Part shown: piece after piece, positions 1 through 11,790 of the stretch
Numbering within the stretch: the first letter of the stretch is position 1
How the letters are laid out: each line of letters begins with the position of its first letter
NCBI GenBank assembly: GCA_032433765.1
Contig: JAVIAB010000073.1
Coordinates: forward strand, 62,824,199-62,888,198
Source of the DNA: Megaustenia siamemsis
Lineage: Eukaryota; Mollusca; Gastropoda; Stylommatophora; Ariophantidae
Length of the DNA stretch: 64,000 bases
Direction: 5' to 3'
The notes under the pieces: generated by a model
The model's input: only the letters and a program-made list of their open reading frames with translations
Told to the model about the DNA's origin: nothing
Databases searched by the model: none
Translations under genes and position numbers: made by a program

Positions 1-1345
1 GAATATCAATCGCAACATGACTTAAAACTCAACACTTACACTCAACAAGACTTATCACTCGTACTTTAAAAATGTTTATAAAATTGAATAACCCTTTATC
101 GATAAACACTACCATACGTAATTTAAGAGAAAACAGAAAAATATTACATCTTACATCTTGAAATATAGTATCAACACAAGCCTCTAGACTGAACAATTGT
201 ATTAAAATATCCTTCCTTGAATTAACCAAACTTATAACACAAAAGCTCACATGAGACTAGTTTAAATATAATCTGCTAACAAATGTGGATAGCATATACA
301 TTAATCAATCGACGAGTGACTATACCAACATCGACTGATATCTTAATTAATCAATCAGAGAAGAGTATTAGTATGGGACGCCGAGCAAAGAAATGACAGA
401 CATTTCGATTAAACAATCAGAGATGAGGAATACTGTTATCATGATCACTGACCTCATTTTCCACTTGAAGTGCTGTCCAGTCTAACTCATCGGTGGGTTA
501 CTTGAACTCGATTTGGCCTCTGATACAATCAACTGTCAGGTCATCGGTAGGGAAGATAATGCGGGTGGTGTGTTACTTGAACGTAATTTGTCCCCTGATA
601 CAATAACAGACGAGTTACATGACATCGATTTGACATCAAAAGGCTGCAATACCAATGTTTTCCACCTCAACGAATGACATGGAACATTAAATATGATTGT
701 TACAGGAAACGTAGTGCCAAAGACCAATATGTTACTCCCAAACCTAATAAAATTCTTAGATACATAGGTAGAATTTGGCAAAGGAAGTCTTTTGAATTAC
801 CATGGGACGATTTTTGTATTACCAGACGACGACTTTTGATTTAGCAAGTGACGACCTTTGTTTGACTGACTTAACAAGCGAGTTGGACATTTTTTTTTCT
901 TGTACTTATTCTAACTTCTTTGGATGTCCATATCTTTGTCACTTTAACGAATGACAGACAACATTAAAGGTGGTCAGAAAACTTAGTGCCAAACCCAAAA
1001 ATTTTGGCTCATTGTCAAAAACTAGGAATCAAAACCCTAAACATTTAGACCCCAAAGTCATACTAGTTAGACACAAAAGGCCAAAACGTTATATCCAGTC
1101 CAAAAAGTTAGTCCAAAGTAAAAATAATTCAGCCCTAAAACACAAAAAAATGTTCGCTTCATTATCAAAATGTTGATCTCCAACCCTAAAACCATACTCT
1201 CATAGCCATAATAGTTAGACACAACGAGCATAAAGTTATATTCAAGGTCCAAAAAGTTAGTCCAAATCGCAAAATTTTAACTCCAAAACACAAAAACTTA
1301 GTCTCATACTCAAACAGTTAAACTCGAACTCTAAAAAAACGTTAT
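1..1345 (+). repeat. Left terminal inverted repeat of the foldback element
   Basis: This arm pairs with 5,863-7,303 in inverted orientation. Its inner part (about 960-1,340) is a short tandem array of about 130-145-bp units with the recurring words 'ttagtccaaa', 'gttagacaca' and 'ccctaaa'. The right arm carries the same words reversed. Confidence 0.75.
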
Positions 1346-1426
1346 TCTAAAGACAAGATTTTGCTTTAAAAAATCACTTTATAATTTTTACCTCCCCCCA
1401 ACTATTTTTAGCCCGTGTGTTACGAA

Positions 1427-1626
1427 TAGTGACACTGTGACCTTCCAAGCATGTCGTATGAGGCGACTAAGGAGGTTGATCGATGGCTTGACAAGCTGTC
1501 ATTGTAAAAAGCATTGTTATGGAAACAGACCATAGATTTTAGAAGCAGTGATCTCTGCAATATGTATTTTGGCACGCTTCTATTTTGAGACTATGTGCCG
1601 TCTTCGGCTCGAAAGGACAATAGAAG
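1427..1626 (+). mobile_element. SINE (gtgacct..gaggcgact type) with LINE-like 3' tail
   Basis: About 200 bp matching a second copy at 12,333-12,560. Both start near 'agtgacactgtgacc', carry a core around 'gtcgt-aagaggcgact', and end in 'gtgccgtcttcggctcgaa' plus 'aggacaatag'. The core resembles a conserved SINE domain common in mollusc genomes (recollection, not searched). The tail resembles the 3' end of LINE family B in this window ('ggttacggctcgaaagg'), which suggests mobilisation by that LINE. Confidence 0.65.
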
Positions 1627-1739
1627 AACTATTTTTAGAGATACGCCAATGAATTCATTCATTGTTGAATGTTAGTGAAAAAAATGATCGGTAACATCCA
1701 CTTACAACACTACTAGGTTTTAGGTGTTTTTTAAACCAG

Positions 1740-1889
1740 ATTTTTTATATGATTGTGTTTAAAATAAAGTATTGGGCAAGCCTATGGTGTAAATTTACTA
1801 TTTTTAACGATTTCATAGGCGCGTACATAAAAAAAAACTGGTTGGGGGTAAAATTCACAAAAGTGTTTTTTTCGGTAATATCATTATAT
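1740..1889 (+). repeat. One unit of about 130-bp tandem repeat, left of nested LINE
   Basis: The unit contains 'taaaataaagtattgggcaa', 'gtgtaaatttactattttta' and 'tttcataggcg'. The same words recur about every 125-130 bp at 5,300-5,862, on the far side of the nested LINE, so a single array was split. Confidence 0.7.
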
Positions 1890-4800
1890 CATTATCATCA
1901 TCATCATCATCATGTGCCATACCGGTTGGCGTAGGTGATCATGTCCCTCCACAATCTTTTATCTACAGTGCATTGTATCAGTTCTGTTGTTGACTGTTTT
2001 CCATGCCATGACACCAAGCAATCCAGTATTTTCTCTCTTTGTCGCCCGCGATCTCTCTTTCCTTTTATTTTGCCAGTTGTAACCAAGTATTCCAACTTTC
2101 CTCTTCTGATGATGTGCCCCAAAAATGTTGATTGCTTTTTTCTTATGTTTTTTAAGAGCTCCCTTTTTGTGTTGGCCTCTTTGAGAACTTCCTCGTTGAT
2201 CTTTTTTAGCTACCCAGGGAACTTTCAACATTCTTCTGAGAAACCCATCTCTGTGGCCTCTAATCGTCTTTTCATTTGTTTTTCTACTGTCCATGATTCG
2301 CTTCATAGGTCAGAATTGGTTCTATATAGCACCGATGAACTCTCTTTCGCATTTTTATTGACATAGATTTGTTGCATAAGATATTTTTCATTTTCTGAAA
2401 TGCTATTTTGGCCTTAGCTTATTCTGTTTTTTATTTACGTGGTGCATCTCCCATTTGATGTTATTATTGTGCCCAAGTATTTGAAACGTTGCACTGTTTT
2501 AGATTTGTCTCGTTTATTTTTATGCTGCATGATGGTGGTGATTGTTTTTTCGATATGACCATTACTTCTATTTTCTTACAATTCAGACTGAGACCTTTCT
2601 TGTTGTTTTCTTTTACTATTATGTCTATAATTTCTCGTAGTTCATTCTCTGTCTCTGCTATTAAGACTGTGTCATCCGCATATCAAAAATTATTTATGTT
2701 GTGACCGTTGACTTCAATTCCTTTTTTGTCTTCTATTGATCTCATAATATGTTCGCTGTAAAGTGAAAACAAATCCGGCGACAGAACACAGCCTTGTCTG
2801 ACTCCTTGCTTTATATCTTGGAATTGTCCTGTTTGGTTGTTAATTCGTATAGCTGCTGTCTGTTGCCAGTACATGTTTTTTTATGATTCGCAGATCCTTG
2901 CCATCAATGATTAATTTCTCCAGCATATTGATTATTTCCACATGCTTTACTTTGCCAAATGCTTTCGTGTAGTCTATAAAGCACATATATAGATCTTTCT
3001 TTACCTCTAGAGATCTTTCTATCAATGTTCTTAAGATGTATATTGCATTATTGGTACCCTTTCCTTCCACAAATCCACATTGTTCCTCACGTATTTCTGG
3101 TTTTATTTTGTTCCGTACACGTCTCATGATTATTCTTAGTAATATTTTAGTCATATGGCTCATGAGACTAATAGTGCGATGGTCTTCACAATCAGTGGCT
3201 CCTGACTTCTTCGGTATGGCTACAAAGATAGATTTTAGTAGATCTTTGGGTATGTGTCCAGTGTTATATATGTCATTGAGTAATTTTTTTATGACTTGTA
3301 CTCCCAGCTCTCCTGATGCAGTTATCTCTGCCATTGATATATTGTCAGGACCTGGAGCTTTGCCTCTTTTCATGTGTTGAATTGCGTCCTCCACTTCACT
3401 CTGCATTATTGGTGGTCCTGTGTCTTCATTTGAATTGTTTAATTCTGGTCTTTCATCATCATAGAGTTGACTGATATATTCTGTCCATCTTTCCATTGTC
3501 TTCTCCTGTCCCATTACTATATTACCTTCCTTTGATTTCACACGTCCTGAAACTTTGACATCTTTTCTTCCTGTTAATTCATTCAACTGATTGTGCATAA
3601 ATTTTGAGTCTTTCTTTAGTTGTTTTTTCCATTTCTTCACATTTCTGTTTTAACCATCCCTCCTTTGCTTCACTGCACTTGTTTTGGATCTCTTTGTGCA
3701 ATATTTTTTATGTCCGTTCTTCTTTATTATGTTTCCTTCTTTCGTCCATTAGTTGTAATATTTCTTCTGTCATCCATTTCTTTTTGTTGATTCTTTTAGT
3801 CACTGGTATTACTTCTTTTGATGTTTGTTGAATCGATTGTTTGAGCATTTCCCACTGCTCCTCGATGTCCTGTATTTTCTCAATAGCATTATATATATTT
3901 TGTACTATCGTGCTGTACTTATCACGCATCTGTTTATCTACTCTTAGCATATCTAGTTCTAATTTTATATTTCTTGGTGATTTCTGTTCCTTCAGAAGTT
4001 TTATTCTTATCTTTCCAACTACTGGTACATGGTCACTATTGCAATCTGCTCCTGGCCTTGTTTTAACCGATGTTAGCCCATTCCTGAATCTTCTCTGTCT
4101 TCTTCCTCTTCTTCTACTTTTCTCTTTTCACTGATACCTAAAAGATGTCGTGGTTTATATCATTTGTCGTTCTTGAGCTGCTCGAACTGTCTGAACCAGT
4201 CTTCCAATCTTTTCAGTACCAGTATAAAATCAATTTGATTGTGTACTTTTTTGTCTGGGCTTTGCCATGTCCATAGTCGCCTAGGGTGTTGTTTGAACCA
4301 GGTGAACCATATAATCATTTCATGTGACTTTGCCCAATCTATCAATCTATCCCCTCTGTCATTTGTCCCTCCTAGGTCATGCCCCCCCCCACCCAGTCAC
4401 ATTTTGCACTTTAGTTGTTCCTACCTTTGCTTTGAAATCCCCTAATATAATAGTTATTTCTTGGGGTTTACACTGTTCCATGGTTGCCTCTAGCTCCTCG
4501 TAAAAAGTGTCAATGTCTTCTTCGCTATTACTTGTTGATGTATAAACTTGAATTATGTTAATATTCATTGGTCTGCCTCTCAATTTTACTAGCAGAATTG
4601 TGTCTGATACTGGCCAAAATCCTTTCACTGTTTTTCTTCTTTCTCTATCTAACATGATGCCTTCTGCTCTTTTGTGTGTGGTTCCCCCAAAGTAAATTAC
4701 ATTTCCACTGTCGCGTTGCAATAATCCTGCTCCTGTCCATCTCATTTCACATAGTCCAAAGATGTTCAATTTCATTCTCTTCATTTCTTGGCTGATGTTT

Positions 4801-5299
4801 TCTAGTTTTCCAACCTGGAATGCTGATCTAATGTTCCAAGTTCCTATTGCTAGTGTCTCTTTATTTTTGATCTTGCATACAGTTGCTTGATGACGATCAG
4901 GTGTCACCTGTAGCACATGACGCTCCCTACCGGACGAGGTGGCTGTGAAGTCCCCATTAACGTCGTTAGCTGTAAATATAAGGTTGTGATTTGTCATGAT
5001 TATTCCAGGCAATTTAAGAAGGTAGTTTGCCATTCCTTTCCTTCTTGGCAGTGACTGTACTAGTCGGAGATCGCAGCCATTGTCTCTAGATAGCAGATCC
5101 TCTGCCTGCCATAACCGGCACTACTTGTCGGCTGCTCCCACAACACCATCCACCACCTGCTCCAATGGCTTCACATAACCCTGATAGTGGGGCTAAAGGG
5201 AGCTCCACCTTGCCCAGGGGTGTCCCGAAGACTAGCGGAGGAAAGGAGACGTCTTATTCCTCCTTTGGTAGGGCAGAACTCTACCCCGCTAACCACATA
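1890..5299 (-). mobile_element. Full-length RTE-like LINE (family A), nested in the foldback element
   Basis: A non-LTR retrotransposon on the minus strand, about 3.4 kb. Its 3' end is a short (ATG/CAT)n tail at 1,890-1,912 and its 5' end is a GC-richer untranslated leader at about 5,035-5,299. A possible target duplication ATTATAT lies at 1,883-1,889 and 5,300-5,306. The left copy of family A is the most complete; truncated copies lie at about 17.0, 30.8, 33.1, 35.7, 38.2, 39.1 and 59.5 kb. The 3' tail and the EN-RT layout without ORF1 fit the RTE/BovB clade. Confidence 0.75.
1910..5033 (-). pseudogene. RTE-like LINE endonuclease-reverse transcriptase, several frame breaks
   Basis: The pieces read in order from 5,033 down. 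An APE-type endonuclease starts with 'GTWNIRSAFQVGKLENI' and has 'LCEMRWTGAG' and 'ILGDFKAKVG' (4,377-5,033). The endonuclease C-terminus 'RRLWTWQSPD..NQIDFIL' is at 4,160-4,345. Reverse transcriptase follows at 2,840-3,640 ('GKAPGPDNIS', 'FIDYTKAFGKVKH') and 2,683-2,874 ('[13 protein letters not shown]'). A C-terminal region with 'RRMLKVPW' and 'GHRDG' lies at 1,910-2,306. The catalytic YADD is present at about 2,668-2,679, but an arginine codon just before it has become a TGA stop. The protein would nick DNA and reverse-transcribe its RNA at the nick; this copy is inactive as written. Confidence 0.85.
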
Positions 5300-5862
5300 A
5301 TTATATGGGGACATCTAATATGATGATTGGGGTAAGCCTATAGTGTAAATTTAGTATTTTTAATGATTTAATAGACGTATCCATTAAAAAAATGGTCAGG
5401 GGTAAAAATCATAAAAGTGATATTTTCAGGAACTTTTTCTATGGGGGTGTCTAAAATAAAGGTTGGAGTTAGCCTAGACTGTATGTTTACTATTTTTAAT
5501 TATTTCATAGGCGTATCCTTAAAAAATGTCTGTGTGTAAAATTCATAAAAGTTATTTTCTAAACAAAATCTTGATATGGGAGTGTCTAAAATAACGTTTG
5601 GAGTAAGTCTAGAGTGTAAAATTATCATTTTTAATGATTTCATAGGCGACTCCATAAAAAATGCCCGGGAGTAAAAATCATGAAACGTGATTTTTTAAAA
5701 GCAAATTCTTGATATGGTGATGTCTAAAATAAAAATTGTGGTAAGCCTAGGGTGTAAATTTACTATTTTAAATAATTTCATTGGCGTATCCCTAAAACTG
5801 GTTGTGGATGTAAAAATTATAAATCTGATTTATTTTGTAAGAAAAATCTTGTGTGTGGAAAT
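5300..5862 (+). repeat. About 130-bp tandem repeat array (four units)
   Basis: Units recur at about 5,310, 5,440, 5,575 and 5,705. Each has 'tctaaaataa', 'gtaagcctagggtgtaaattt', 'tttcataggcg' and 'aaaaatcataaaa'. It continues the unit at 1,740-1,889 across the nested LINE. Confidence 0.75.
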
Positions 5863-7303
5863 ACATTTTTTTAGAGTTCGAGTTCAACTTTTTGATTATG
5901 AAACAAAAGTTTTTGTGTTCTGGGGCTAAAATTTTGCGATTTGGACTAACTTTTTGGGCCTGAATATAACTTTCTGCTAGTTGTGTCTAACTGTTATAAC
6001 TATAGGAGTTGATTTTTAGGGTTGGAGTTCAACTTTTAGACAATAAGACGAACATTTTTTTGTGTTTTGGGGCTAAATTATTTTGTCTTTTGGACTAGCA
6101 TTTTTGGACTTTGGATATAACTTTTTGGCCTTTTGTCTAACTAGTAGGACTTTGGGTCTAATTTTTCGGGTTTTGAGTCCACGTTTGTGACAATGAATCA
6201 AAATTTTGCTGTTTGGCACTAAGTTTTCTTACCTGTATTGAACACATTTAATGTTGTCTGTCATTCGTTAAAGTGACAAAGTTATGGACATCCAAAGAAG
6301 ATAGGATAAGTATAAGAATAAAAAATGTCCAACTTGCTTGTTAAGTCAGTCCAACAAAACTCGTCGCTTGCTAAATCAAAAGTCGTCGTCTGGAATATAA
6401 AAGTCGTCCCATGGTAATTGAAAAGTTTTCCTTTGCTAATTCAAGATACGTCCTTTGCCAAAATTGGCCTATTCATTTAAGAATTTTCGTAGGTTTGGGA
6501 GTAACATATTGGTCTTTGGCACTAAGTTTTCTGGCCTGTAATAATCATCTTTAATGTTGCCTGTCAATCGTTGGTGCGGTAACCATTGGTATTACAGCTT
6601 TCAGATATAAAATCGATGTTATGTAACTCGTCTGGTATTGCATCAGATGTCAAATCGATTTTAAGTAACACACCACCCGCATTATCTCCCCCACCGATTA
6701 TCCGATAGGTAGATTGTATCAGGGGCCAAATCGAGTTCAAGTAACCCACAGATGAGACAGACTCGACAGCACTTCATTTGGAAAATGATGTCAGTGATCA
6801 TGATAACAATAATCCTCATCTCTGATTGATTAATCCAGATGTCTGTCATTTCTTTGCTGAGCGTTCCATAATAATACTCTTCCCTGATAGGTTAATCAAG
6901 ATATGTTGGTATAGTCACTCGTCGATTGATTAATTTATACTTTATCCACAATTGTCATTAGATTATATTTAAATTATTCGCATATGAGCTTTCGTGTTAT
7001 AAGTTTGGTTAATGTAATGAAGGATATTTTAATACTACTGTTCAGTCTGGAGGCTTGTGTTGAGACTAAATTTCTCGCTGTAAGTTGGAATATTTTTCTG
7101 TTTTCTCTTCAATTACGTATGTTAGTGTTTATCGATAAAGGGTTATTCAATTTTTAAAATATGTTTAAAGTACGAATGATAAGCCTTGTTGAGTTTATTA
7201 TTCCATCATAGTCTTGTTGAGTGTATTGTTCCGTAATTTTTCATACGTTTATCTTATTGGTTGTTTAAAGTAGATGTTTTAAGTCCTGTTGTGATTGATA
7301 TTC
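5863..7303 (-). repeat. Right terminal inverted repeat of the foldback element
   Basis: Reverse-complement partner of 1-1,345. The inner portion (5,870-6,240) is an array with 'ttttgtgtt-tggggctaaa' and 'ggactaac-tttttgg'. The outer portion includes 'tcaagtaaccca' and 'gactcgacagcacttca', words shared with the solo arm at 45,050-45,170. Confidence 0.75.
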
Positions 7304-7329
7304 AATAATATTATTGTGTTACACTGTAG

Positions 7330-8100
7330 GGAAACAAAAAAAACCGAGGGAGGACGGAACGCTAGGAGAGGGAAATAGAGAGGGGAAGGAGGATGGAATG
7401 GTATGAGAGATGTCTAGGAGGGGATATGAGAGAGATAATCCTAAGGCCTAAGGATATGATAGGCATAAATGGAGAGAATGAGTAAGTGTTATAATGGAGG
7501 GAAGCTAAAAATACGAGGGAGGGCGGAACGCTAGGAGAGGAAAAGAGAAAGGAGGGAGGATAGAATGGTAGGAGAGAAGTCATAGATGGGATAGGAGAGA
7601 GAGAGAGAGAGAGAGAAGTCTAGGAGAAGGAAGGCGTGATAATAGGCATAGAAAGAATTAGTAAGTGTTACAATGGAAGGAAATCTAGGAGGGAATAGAA
7701 GAAAGAGAGAAAAGCTTGAGAGAGAAGTCTAGTAGGAGGAAGGAGAGATAATAAGCTTAAATTGAGAGAATGAGTAAATGTTACAATGTAGGGAAGTCTA
7801 TGAGATAAGCTAAATATACGATGGAGGGCGGAACGTTAGGAGAGAGAGAGAGAAAGAGAGGAGGAAGGACGGAATGGTAGGATTGACGTCTAGGAGAGAA
7901 AGAGAGAAATGTTTAGGAGAGGGAAGGGGAGATTATAGGTGTAAATGGAGATAATGAGTAAGTGTTGCAATGGAGGGAAATCTATGAGGGAAGCTAAAAA
8001 TACGAGGGAGGGCGGAGGACTAGGAGAGGGAATGAGAGAGGAGGGAGGGTGGAATGGAAGGAGAGTAGTCAATGAGGAGATAGGAGAGAGAGAGAGAGAT
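7330..8100 (+). repeat. GA-rich tandem repeat, units of about 160 bp
   Basis: A degenerate tandem repeat. Each unit contains 'gagaatgagtaagtgtta', 'aatggagggaa', 'acgagggagggcgga' and 'aggagag', near 7,345, 7,500, 7,680, 7,820 and 7,990. It is followed by (GA)n tracts at 8,080-8,098 and 8,161-8,182. The open frames on both strands are low-complexity artefacts. Confidence 0.75.
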
Positions 8101-8668
8101 GATTAGTATCACTAATACAGAAGAAATACAGTTATGAAAAGTTAAAGAACGGTCCTAATGAGAGAGAGAGAGAGAGAGAGAGTATCAACAACACCGAGGA
8201 AGAGGAAAGGTCCAGCCCTAATGAGGAGAGATAATACCGAGGAGCACCGGATGATGCTTTCCTCCATTTAAAACAACTAAATAACACACAACGTCAGCAG
8301 ACAACATATTTACACAAAATTGAGGTCAGCACAATTACATAAAGAACTCTAAAGTCAGCACACACCAGACATAAACAGGTGACTTCCGGGGTCACCGATA
8401 CGAGAGGTCAACACCCCGACACGAGAGGTCATGGTTAACTCCCCCTGCGCCTTGAGTGCATTAGGCGCTTAAGGCGCCTACTATATATTTTTGTTAATTT
8501 ATGGGCCAAATATGAGACAGATAAACATTGTATACTACTAACGAATGTAGGATATACTGTATGTGTGTGTATTAATATATTGTTCATCTCTGTCATATTT
8601 TATATAAAATATAACATTTATTACGAAAAATTATATTACTAGAAACATTACTTACAATGAATTTTCAG

Positions 8669-8758
8669 AGAAATCAGGACATGCCTCCAAGGCTATTTCA
8701 ATGTTCCAACGCTTCTGGCCGTTTCAATGTAGAGGAAATTGTTGATTTCACTCAAGAA
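8669..8758 (+). CDS. Gelsolin/villin-like protein, exon (start of last gelsolin repeat)
   Basis: An internal exon of 30 codons in phase 0, bounded by 'attttcag' and 'gtaagt'. It encodes RNQDMPPRLFQCSNASGRF followed by NVEEIVDFTQE. The words 'RLF-CSN-GRF' and 'EI-DFTQ' are hallmarks of the first beta strands of the sixth gelsolin repeat in villin, advillin and gelsolin, which cap, sever or bundle actin filaments under calcium control. The reading continues without a phase change into the exon at 9,890. The acceptor could also be the 'aaatcag' at 8,671-8,677, three codons further in, without changing the frame. Upstream exons must lie before the window, because 1-8,250 is repeat. Confidence 0.9.
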
Positions 8759-8788
8759 GTAAGTGTCTAGGATATTTCAATAATTTTA

Positions 8789-9020
8789 TCAATTGAAAAC
8801 GGTTGGACAAACTGACAGTGTTATTCTGTTGCATTCTATTCTACTCATGGAATCAGTTTCATTGCAGTCGAAGCGTCCCAAGTATCCGCTCCAGCGCCAG
8901 ACCCAGCATTTCTCAAAGCGTATGCAGACTGATTGTTCGTGTAAAGTGTTCATTGTAGATACATCTTCTTTTCCCACAAAGCGCTCCATATCAACCGTAC
9001 CCCTTCTCCATCTCTAGTCT
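8789..9020 (-). repeat. Degenerate repeat with coding-like conservation, copy 1
   Basis: On the minus strand this stretch reads VGKEDVSTMNTLHEQSVCI and, further on, 'WSGYLGRF'. A second copy at 38,640-38,830 reads 'VFTIDISHEQSECI' and 'WSGYENAR' in the same order. Protein-level similarity alongside weaker DNA similarity suggests a decayed mobile coding repeat. The family is not recognised. Confidence 0.35.
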
Positions 9021-9479
9021 CTTCAGTCCTTCATATACATCCTTGTCCCACCCACCCTCCTCCTCTTCTCTTAAGAAAATAAGAATAAACATGCTTATGT
9101 CCTCTTTGTCCAGAATCAAGCCACACTGAGCGCCAGAGCTACCAGAGAATGTCTCGGCTATTTCATTTTCATGCACATAACGTCTCCTGGACATTAATGC
9201 GTTAATTCACGTTAATACGTTCACTTTAGAGTCATCCAATTACTGCACCATCCAGTCTGTCAAATCTTCCATAGCATACTTTGCGAGTCCGTCACCAAGA
9301 CTGCGTGATCAACGTTCTTTGTAACCAATCATGCTATCGCCGCCGTTGATGCTTCATTACGCCATAAGAGCACTTGATAGTGCAGCAGTTGAGATATTTA
9401 TTTTTAATTTCTCTCTTCGGCAACCACCCTTGGTCTCAGCAGCGAAGCAAGACTTGAAATGTGAATTACTCATTAACGG

Positions 9480-9640
9480 AAAAATATGAGCACCTCCGAA
9501 GTCGGAGTTATTTGCCTGTGTGGCGTGGACCCCTGTGAACACGGCTGCCAGGTATAAGCGATTAACACGCAAAATTCAGTTCTTAGTCTCTAGGGACTTC
9601 GTCAGATGTGAAAGTTGGCGAACGCAAAAAAGAGAGAGGG
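9480..9640 (+). repeat. Short dispersed repeat (acttcgtcag type)
   Basis: Shares 'gattaacacgcaaaattcag', 'agggacttcgtcagatg' and 'ctggcgaa'-like words with 32,785-32,890. The class is unknown; it may be a SINE fragment. Confidence 0.5.
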
Positions 9641-9889
9641 AAAAAAATGTAGATAGATTTCAATGAAGAAGATTGATGAAATTATTAACGTCTCAACGAC
9701 CCCGGAGGGTACTGAATGAAAACGGAAGAAAGTTAGTCCATTACTTGGCACTGCACCCTACAGAATGGTCCCAGCAAAGCCCGCAGACCCTGCGCCATTA
9801 ACATTTGTTATACTAACGGTGTCTTGCGCATAATTGATTGCTTATTACTTGTTATTTTGTTATTCTTTTATCGTTATTTCACACAACAG

Positions 9890-9934
9890 GATCTAATAGA
9901 AGATGATGTTATGATTCTGGATACAGTTGATGAG
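9890..9934 (+). CDS. Gelsolin/villin-like protein, 15-codon exon
   Basis: A micro-exon of 45 nt between 'acacaacag' and 'gtaaga', phase 0 at both ends. It encodes DLIEDDVMILDTVDE, the strand-turn-strand segment 'DL-xx-DDVxxLDT' that carries acidic calcium-site residues in gelsolin repeats. It joins seamlessly between 'FTQE' of the previous exon and 'VYVWLG' of the next. The 1,131-bp intron before it is modest; the intron after it is about 22.2 kb and holds the Polinton nest. Confidence 0.92.
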
Positions 9935-10509
9935 GTAAGATTATTAGTTAAACCAGTAGTGGTCGACTACTTTAGTAACTCTATATATTCTAGTAACAAT
10001 AAGAGTTGTTAAAACATTAAATGTCACACATCATACAAGAGCAGACAACCCATTTTGGTCTCCATGTTTGCTTGACCTCTAAATTTTGAAGATGTTACGC
10101 ATAGACAGAGATTAGTTGTTTACTTTATTATAATTGTGTCTGTATTGGTTTATTTGTTATTTTCAATCTTGTCACTTACCACTTTAAATATGAATATTTT
10201 TCTTTTTCTATTTAAATGAGACAGTTTCACATGCATACTCTAATGCCAATCATTCTTTTTTGTTGGTTCTTTAAGTATGTTTTCATTTCCTTTCAAATAA
10301 AGACATATTAATGAAATGTATTTTTGCTTGAAGTTGCAACTTGTCATATTTATTCAAACTTTGTTTCACCAAACATGTGATATTGTTCTTGTCAGTCCTT
10401 AAATAACTTGTTTTTAAAAAAAGAATATAGGAGTTGAATTGTTCAACGTCATTTTCTTTTTTAGCACCACACTTAGTTCACATTAATTGTTTTCATGTCT
10501 GAAGCATTT

Positions 10510-10895
10510 TGCATCGTTGACCAGTGAATTATCACACCACATTGATCAAGACACGGCGATTATCACAGCACAATGGACGAAAAAATGAGATAACAAATGG
10601 CATTGAACAAAACTGGCGATTATCAAAGAAAATTGAACATTTCGTGGAATTATGACATAATATTGATCAAGACACTGAACAAGACATAGCAACTATTACA
10701 ACACATTGAACATGCACACACATTTTCACAGCACATTGAATATGGGACACACATTTTCATAAAACATAAAAAATGGGACACATATTGTACCAGTACATTG
10801 AACAAGGTACACAGGTTGTCGCAGCACATTGAACATGCCATACAGTTTGTCACAGCACATCGAACACGACACACATTGTCGCAGCACAAAGAACA
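10510..10895 (+). repeat. Minisatellite, about 31-38-bp units around 'cacagcacattgaacatg'
   Basis: About eleven degenerate copies of a unit with 'cagcacattgaaca' and 'cacattgtc/cacattttc'. ORFs on both strands in this stretch are simply the repeat read through. It grades into a dispersed repeat at about 10,900. Confidence 0.8.
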
Positions 10896-11439
10896 CAGCG
10901 GACTTCCGTTTCAAAATGGTGGAACGTTTCACGTTCTCTCGATCGCTGCAGAAAATACGTCTGGGGTTTGCTTCATTTCGGCTCTATGGTGCAATTTATT
11001 TTCTGTGTTGAAATCAAAATGATGTTCTATTTAGCAAATCTGCGCCGACGAAGTGGACAAATCTGCGCCGCTGAGTACATACAGCAATGTTTCTTTTTGA
11101 CAAGTCAAGTATTGTAAAAGCTACCTTCACCGTCTAGTGTTAACATGCGGTTTACGTCATATTGAGTGCTGTTCAATGGCGACGTTTGAATTGTTTGACG
11201 CAAGTTATTTACATGCTGAAACGCAATGGATTGCTCCGTCAAGTCGACTGAAGATTTTCGTCTTTGGGGAATTTGCATCGTGTTTCGTTCGTTGTACGCT
11301 AACCGCAGAGTCTGTTGTTTGATGTGTGACGGGGATAATTCGACGACTAACTGTGTGTTTATATGTTCGGTTGGAGTCAAGAACGATGTCCTAACATCAT
11401 CAAGCCCTATACATTTTTGTTTTCAATATGACGATCTTC

Positions 11440-11790
11440 ATTTTCGGGAGGACGTGAACTTCCATGGTATATGGTGGATAGGCGGCAGGAACTGTGTGTC
11501 TCATCCGTTTTGATCATGTTTCGATATTCCAATTGTTTACGATGAATGATGATATCGTTTGACAAGGAACAGTTGGCTGTGTTCACTTTCTGCGCGGTTT
11601 CGCCTTATTTATTTTGGCGTGTGCTGAGACTGCTACGATGGGGACTACAGTTACCTTTCTTTGTTTGGGAGATGAGATATTAATTCGGATGATTACGCTG
11701 GCACGGGCGGTTGAGCAATTATGAATTTTAATTCGTTTGCAGTGATACCGAGGCCTTCCATAACCAATAACCAATAATGGAACACGGGGC
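11440..11790 (+). repeat. 410-bp dispersed repeat family, copy 1 (3' part)
   Basis: Shares with copies at 12,866-13,277 and 35,146-35,552 the words 'acgatgaatgatgatatcgt', 'ttttggcgtgtgctgaga', 'ttgggagatgagat' and the common end 'ggccttccataacca-taacc'. Upstream (10,900-11,430) it continues into sequence related to 15,000-16,070. Only short, unconvincing ORFs are seen. Confidence 0.6.

Larger units (their letters stand above)
1..7303. mobile_element. Foldback-type element with long terminal inverted repeats
   Basis: The first about 1.35 kb of the window is the diverged reverse complement of 5,863-7,303. The outer ends match (gaatatcaatcgcaac at 1-16 against gtgattgatattc at 7,291-7,303), and so do many interior stretches. 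Between the arms lies a tandem array of about 130-bp units (1,740-1,889 and 5,300-5,862), split by a full-length LINE at 1,890-5,299. A SINE lies in the left half at 1,427-1,626. No transposase gene is visible. The left end coincides with the window edge, so the outer boundary and any target duplication cannot be judged. A solo copy of one arm lies at 44,385-45,437. Long repeat-bearing arms with no coding core resemble Foldback elements; the class is an inference. Confidence 0.7.

Noticed and set aside
7362..8072. Minus-strand ORFs rich in Ser, Pro and Phe
   Set aside because: They are low-complexity readings of the GA-rich tandem repeat.
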